DNA of 33,757 nucleotides from UBA3064 sp023258775. GTDB taxonomy: Bacteria > Pseudomonadota > Gammaproteobacteria > Burkholderiales > Burkholderiaceae_E. This document shows positions 29,941 to 33,757 of this stretch, piece after piece. Within the stretch, counting starts at the first letter, position 1. The number at the start of each line of letters is the position of its first letter. Location of the stretch: NCBI GenBank assembly GCA_044355655.1, contig JBIKXS010000036.1:1-33757 (forward strand), written 5' to 3'. The notes beneath the pieces were generated by a model. That model saw only the letters and a program-made list of their open reading frames with translations, searched no databases and had not been told where the DNA came from. A program made the translations under genes and the position numbers.

Positions 29941-31227
29941 ATGACAAAGGCGGTTTTTACACTTGCGCTGATCGCGAACCTGCTTGTCGCTCTGGGGTTT
30001 AGGCCGGGCCTTGCTGCACCGCTCGATGTGGATGACGTACCTGCCCCGGCCTGGTCGCCCGTGCCCTTTGCACGTCCTGCTGACTTTGCGGCTTACATGG
30101 CACAACGCCATGCCTGGCCTAGGGAGAAAATCGACGCACTGCTCGTGGATTACAAAGCCAATGCGCAGGTGATTCGACTCATGGAGCCACCCGCGCAAAG
30201 CTTTAAGCGATCCTGGCAAAGTTATCGGAAGCGTTTTATCGAACCGAAACGTGTGGCAGCCGGGGTGAATTTTTGGCAGGAGAACCAAGATGCACTTGAT
30301 CGCGCCAGCAAGCGCTTTGGGGTGCCCGCTTATGTCATCGTTGGCATTATCGGTGTTGAGACGATTTACGGGCGCAACACAGGAAGCTTTCAAGTTCTCG
30401 ACGCACTCGCCACGTTAAGCTTTGACTATCCGCGTCGAGCGGCATATTTTTCGAAGGAACTCGAACACTTCTTGCTCTGGACCGAGGAACAGGGCATCGA
30501 CCCCAAGACCATACGCGGTTCATTTGCCGGTGCCATCGGCCTGCCCCAGTTCATGCCCGGAAGCATCCGGCGACATGCAGTCGACTTTGACGGCGATGGC
30601 AGCATCGACCTCGGCGCAAGCAAGGCAGACGCTATAGGCAGCGTGGCGTCTTTCCTGAAGCGACACGGCTGGCAAAGTCAGTCCAAGCAAAAAACTCGGG
30701 TGCACTTGCAACTCAAACCACAACAAGAAGCGAGTGAAGAGGCCCGAAAAAAGATCCTGGAGGCAGGCTGGCAGCCTCGTTTGCAAAAGCGTGACATCGA
30801 AAAAGCAGGCCTGGGGTTTCCCAAGGAGTCAAAGGATAGGTCCGATCCCCAAAAGAAGGAAAAGCCAAAGCAACAAACTAGGGAGAAGTCGGATCAAAAG
30901 GACGCCGCTGGTGCGCATACCTGGGCGGTATTTGAGCTTCCCAATGCCGATGCACAAAGTACTTGGATTGCGACCGATCACAACTTCTGGGTGATTACCC
31001 GCTACAACCAGTCACCTTTTTATGCCATGGCTGTTCTTGAGTTGGGCGAGGCAGTCCGCGATGAACGCCGGCGCCAATTAGCAAAGCCCTCAGAGGCTGC
31101 TACAAGCGCTGAGGTCAAGACAAAAAACATCGCTACAAAAACTCAATCTGCAGAATCAAAGGCCGTTGGTCAGGCAATACCAAAAGATACCAAGATTAAG
31201 TCTGCAGACGGGAAGCACGATGACTAA
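29941..31227 (+). CDS. mltB: Lytic murein transglycosylase B (MltB family) with basic insert and tail
   Basis: MltB-type enzymes cleave the MurNAc-GlcNAc bond in the periplasm, forming 1,6-anhydro ends. Residues 1-25 are a signal peptide ending near GLAAP; no lipobox Cys is visible, so the form is probably soluble. The catalytic Glu is E140 in GVETIYGRNTG. The core continues with LDALATLSFDYPRR, FAGAIGLPQFMPGS and DGDGSIDLGAS. Compared with the usual 350-370 residues this protein has 428. The excess is a Lys/Gln-rich insert (about 295-323) before the WAVFELPN segment and a Lys/Thr/Ala-rich tail (about 385-428). The 3' end overlaps the convergent EamA gene by 32 bp. Confidence 0.94.
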   Translation: MTKAVFTLALIANLLVALGFRPGLAAPLDVDDVPAPAWSPVPFARPADFAAYMAQRHAWPREKIDALLVDYKANAQVIRLMEPPAQSFKRSWQSYRKRFIEPKRVAAGVNFWQENQDALDRASKRFGVPAYVIVGIIGVETIYGRNTGSFQVLDALATLSFDYPRRAAYFSKELEHFLLWTEEQGIDPKTIRGSFAGAIGLPQFMPGSIRRHAVDFDGDGSIDLGASKADAIGSVASFLKRHGWQSQSKQKTRVHLQLKPQQEASEEARKKILEAGWQPRLQKRDIEKAGLGFPKESKDRSDPQKKEKPKQQTREKSDQKDAAGAHTWAVFELPNADAQSTWIATDHNFWVITRYNQSPFYAMAVLELGEAVRDERRRQLAKPSEAATSAEVKTKNIATKTQSAESKAVGQAIPKDTKIKSADGKHDD

Positions 31228-32071
31228 GCAGCGCGTTCATAACCCCTGTGGCCACGATCAAACCCATCCCGACCAATGACCAGCGATCGGGGAAGTGATC
31301 GAAAACCAGCCAACCCATGAGCAAAGCGGTGAGCGCCTGCGCATAACTATAGGGTGCAAGGGTTGATACAGGCGCTGCTGCATATGCCTTGACCATCAAA
31401 TGATGGCCGTAGGCGCCAATCGCCCCCATGGTGAAAAAAGCGAACCAGTCCAGAATGCTCGTTGGCCAGAGCCAATAGCCCGGTGCGATTAAGCTAAACA
31501 ACAGCGTGGCAACCAGAGCACCGATAAACAAAGTCGGCGTCGCCGGATCGCGGCCCGAGAGCTTGCGGGTGAGAATGGCATAAGCGGCAAAACAAAATGC
31601 TGTCACTAACGGGAGTAAGGAAGCCCAGGTAAAGGCCGCAAATCCTGGTTTCATAATCAATAACACCCCGGTAAAACTAAAGCCTAGCGCGATCCAGACC
31701 CGCCTATTGGGTTGCTCTCCGAGCAGGAAAATCGCGAGCCCGGTGACCAGGATGGGAGCAATTTGTGCGATGGTTGATGCCTCCGCAAGGGGCATTAAAC
31801 GGAGTGCCGAAAAAAAACAAAGTGTTGATAGCCCAAGCGCTAAACCACGAGCTATTTGTAGCACCGGTGCGCTGCTATGGACGAGCTTAAACCCCATGCG
31901 CGGCGCAAAAAGCGCGAGCATGATGAAGACATTAAAGAAGTACCTCGCCCACGCGACTTGAACGGGAGGGTATCGCATGCTCGCCCATTTCGCGATGGCA
32001 TCCATCACGCTGAAAAGGCTTAGCGCAATGATAAATAGTACGATCCCTCGCCGTTGCGAAAACTCGGTCAT
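31196..32071 (-). CDS. EamA/DMT superfamily transporter
   Basis: A 291-residue protein with ten predicted membrane helices in two EamA repeats. The first contains ALSLFSVMDAIAKWASMRYPPVQVAWARYF and ends at PLAEASTIAQIAPILVTGLAIFLLGE. The second contains YGHHLMVKAYAAAPVSTLAPYSYAQALTALLMGWLVF. This branch (RhaT/YddG-like exporters) often carries amino acids or their derivatives; a role in exporting cysteine or O-acetylserine would fit its position behind cysM but is a guess. Its ATG overlaps the cysM stop by 4 bp (ATGA). Confidence 0.9.
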   Translation of the reverse strand: MTEFSQRRGIVLFIIALSLFSVMDAIAKWASMRYPPVQVAWARYFFNVFIMLALFAPRMGFKLVHSSAPVLQIARGLALGLSTLCFFSALRLMPLAEASTIAQIAPILVTGLAIFLLGEQPNRRVWIALGFSFTGVLLIMKPGFAAFTWASLLPLVTAFCFAAYAILTRKLSGRDPATPTLFIGALVATLLFSLIAPGYWLWPTSILDWFAFFTMGAIGAYGHHLMVKAYAAAPVSTLAPYSYAQALTALLMGWLVFDHFPDRWSLVGMGLIVATGVMNALLSHRASRLQT

Positions 32072-32988
32072 CCAGGGAAAACGCCAGTCGACAAATAGCG
32101 ATCGCCCCGATCACAAACGATAAAGACAATCGTCGCTTCCTCGACTTGCTCGGCGATCCTTTGCGCAATCACGCAGGCACCAGCGGCGGAGATACCGCAA
32201 AAAATGCCTTCTCTTGCCGCCAGCTCTCGTGCGCTCGACTCCGCTTCGGCTTGTGAAACATAGGCGACCTCATCGACCATGGCATGCTGGTAAATCGCAG
32301 GCAAGTAGGCTTCAGGCCATTTCCTGATACCAGGTATTGAAGAGCCTTCATCGGGCTGCGCGCCCACAATTTGAATCTCGGCATTACGTTCTTTTAAGTA
32401 GCGCGATACACCTGTAATCGTACCGGTCGTGCCCATTGCTGACACAAAATGCGTCACGCTTCCTTTTGTATCGTTCCAAATCTCAGGACCCGTTGTTTCG
32501 TAGTGCGCCACCCAATTATCGTTGTTTGAAAACTGATCTAACACCCTACCCTCGCCTCGTGCTTGCATGTCAAGCGCGAGATCACGAGCGTATTCCATGC
32601 CCTGCTGTTGGCTCACCAAAATCAGTTCAGCCCCATAAGCCTTCATGGTTTGACGCCGCTCGACTGATAAGTTATCGGGCATGATCAGCACCATGCGATA
32701 GCCGCGAATCGCCGCAGCCATCGCAAGCGCGATACCTGTATTGCCTGAGGTTGCTTCGATCAAACAATCGCCAGGTTTAATCTCTCCTCGGGCTTCGGCC
32801 CTGGCGATCATTGATAAGGCAGGTCGGTCCTTCACCGATCCCGCAGGGTTATTGCCTTCTAGCTTGCCAAGGATGATATTGCCGCGCGCTCGGGCGTTTG
32901 CAGAAATCATGCGCTGCAAACGAACCAGCGGTGTTTTACCGATCGCGTCTTCGATGCTCGGGTAGAAGGGTTCGCGTTGCGTTGTCAT
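32068..32988 (-). CDS. cysM: Cysteine synthase B (O-acetylserine sulfhydrylase, CysM)
   Basis: CysM replaces the acetyl group of O-acetylserine with sulfide or thiosulfate to form cysteine or S-sulfocysteine. The 306-residue PLP protein shows the PLP lysine K53 in NPAGSVKDR, the substrate loop EATSGNTG, the QFSNNDNWVAHYETTGPEI segment typical of the CysM form, and GTTGTITG for phosphate binding. I chose ATG 32986-32988, which has GAGG nine bases upstream. A TTG at 33001-33003 overlaps the oxyR stop (TTGA) and would add five residues. Located between oxyR and an EamA exporter. Confidence 0.94.
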   Translation of the reverse strand: MTTQREPFYPSIEDAIGKTPLVRLQRMISANARARGNIILGKLEGNNPAGSVKDRPALSMIARAEARGEIKPGDCLIEATSGNTGIALAMAAAIRGYRMVLIMPDNLSVERRQTMKAYGAELILVSQQQGMEYARDLALDMQARGEGRVLDQFSNNDNWVAHYETTGPEIWNDTKGSVTHFVSAMGTTGTITGVSRYLKERNAEIQIVGAQPDEGSSIPGIRKWPEAYLPAIYQHAMVDEVAYVSQAEAESSARELAAREGIFCGISAAGACVIAQRIAEQVEEATIVFIVCDRGDRYLSTGVFPG

Positions 32989-32999
32989 GGTTTGCGACC

Positions 33000-33757
33000 T
33001 CAAGAAGATTTGGTTGCTTCGATGATTTGCACAGGCAAGTCCAAGGCCTTTAGCTGCTGTTTGAGTGCCTCGATGGCAGCCCGGCGGGCAAAGCTCTTTC
33101 GCCAGGCAAGCACTACCCTGCGATTCGGTGCGGGCGATTCAAAAGGGATATAACAAAGAAAACCATCATCACGAGACCTAGGACAAGCGGTTTGCGGAAG
33201 CACGGTGATGCCCACACCTGAGGCGACCATGTGGCGGATGGTTTCGAGTGAGGAGCCCTCAAAGGTTTTTTGAATGCCCGAGGAAGCTTGCGAAAACCTG
33301 GAAAGCTCAGGGCAGATCTCGACCACCTGATCGCGAAAACAGTGACCACTTCCAAGTAGCAACATGGTTTGTTGCGTGAGTTCGGCAGAAGGAATACGTC
33401 GGCGCTTGGCCCAAGGGTGCTGTCGAGGCACAGCCACCATAAAGTGTTCATCGTAAACCGGTTCAGTGACCAGACCCTGAGCATCAAAAGGTTCAGCGAG
33501 TATCAAAACATCTATTTCGCCCTGCCTCAATGTCTCAAGTAATTTAACGGTATAGTTTTCCTGCAAGAGCATGGGCATACTCGGGTGGGCTTGAATCATT
33601 TGCGGCACCAACCAAGGCAGCAAATAGGGGCCAATCGTGAAAATCACCCCTACCCTCAATGGACCTGCCAAAGGATCCCGGCCCTGCCGAGCAAGGTCTT
33701 TCAAAAGACTGGCCTCATCAAGTACTTTTTGCGCTTGCTCGATGAGTTGGTCCCCCA
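33000..33757 (-). CDS. oxyR: Hydrogen peroxide-sensing LysR regulator OxyR, 5' end outside the window
   Basis: The frame is open to the right edge, leaving about 252 C-terminal residues of a LysR-type regulator; the helix-turn-helix domain is cut off. The effector domain begins at GPLRVGVIFTIGPYLLPWLVP. The redox motif GHCFRDQVVEIC keeps two Cys nine residues apart, exactly the spacing of the peroxide-reactive and resolving cysteines of OxyR, followed by FEGSSLETIRHMVASGVGITVLP. This identifies OxyR more closely than CysB or other LysR proteins. It is followed directly by cysM, with at most a few bases between, which suggests cotranscription. Confidence 0.9.
   Translation of the reverse strand, partial: GDQLIEQAQKVLDEASLLKDLARQGRDPLAGPLRVGVIFTIGPYLLPWLVPQMIQAHPSMPMLLQENYTVKLLETLRQGEIDVLILAEPFDAQGLVTEPVYDEHFMVAVPRQHPWAKRRRIPSAELTQQTMLLLGSGHCFRDQVVEICPELSRFSQASSGIQKTFEGSSLETIRHMVASGVGITVLPQTACPRSRDDGFLCYIPFESPAPNRRVVLAWRKSFARRAAIEALKQQLKALDLPVQIIEATKSS

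Noticed and set aside
29848..30393. Long N-terminal extension of the enoyl-CoA hydratase on the minus strand
   Set aside because: The open frame lies antisense to the conserved part of mltB and shows no family similarity; the crotonase fold begins right after the ATG at 29847.

Overview
The window reads as an ordinary chromosomal segment of a betaproteobacterium, most likely a member of the Burkholderiales of Alcaligenaceae type. The evidence is the gene content and order: fkpB-ispH divergent from radC, rho followed by a type B L31 gene, orn / M48 protease / rsgA / CbiB-like / CoA pyrophosphatase / rplS, and electron-transfer flavoprotein genes joined to an acyl-CoA dehydrogenase. Base composition looks moderate (mid-50s % GC by eye). 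I see no phage, insertion sequence, CRISPR array or rRNA gene. There is one tRNA gene.

Layout. 1-2182: end of an NAD-dependent epimerase/reductase gene, a CorA-type metal channel and an EamA exporter (+). 2218-6755: a minus-strand unit encoding a three-subunit molybdenum hydroxylase (FAD, 2Fe-2S and Mo subunits) plus an overlapping short-chain dehydrogenase. 6920-10249: a putative Na+/H+ antiporter, a double-hotdog thioesterase-like protein and an ornithine cyclodeaminase-family enzyme (+). 10317-11818: tRNA-Thr(CGU), ispH and fkpB (-), with radC divergent (11892-12530). 12507-12892: a tandem repeat at the end of radC, then the rho leader. 12893-17689: rho, rpmE2, an ArnT-like glycosyltransferase and a MATE exporter (+). 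17683-22990: orn (-), M48 protease and rsgA (+), then CbiB-like, CoA pyrophosphatase and rplS (-). 23185-25294: rpsP, rimM, trmD (+). 25386-29847: enoyl-CoA hydratase, etfB, etfA, acyl-CoA dehydrogenase (-). 29941-31227: mltB (+). 31196-33757: oxyR (5' end cut off by the window), cysM and an EamA exporter (-).

How the genes work together. Four themes recur: translation and RNA maintenance (rpsP, rimM, trmD, rplS, rsgA, rpmE2, rho, orn, tRNA-Thr); beta-oxidation with its electron acceptor (hydratase, ETF, acyl-CoA dehydrogenase); envelope work (mltB, M48 protease, glycosyltransferase, transporters); and redox or xenobiotic chemistry (Mo hydroxylase plus SDR, OxyR plus CysM).

No new defence or mobile system is visible. 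The most unusual observations are: a CoA pyrophosphatase whose full-length frame has no ATG/GTG/TTG start and appears to begin at a CTG overlapping the rplS stop (CTGA), with a Shine-Dalgarno in place; three independent short tandem repeats (24, 18 and 18 bp units), one copying the 3' end of radC, one inserting an acidic repeat into RimM and one filling the rimM-trmD gap; and a split rpsP-rimM-trmD-rplS operon, with rplS now divergent from rpsP across two well-formed back-to-back promoters.
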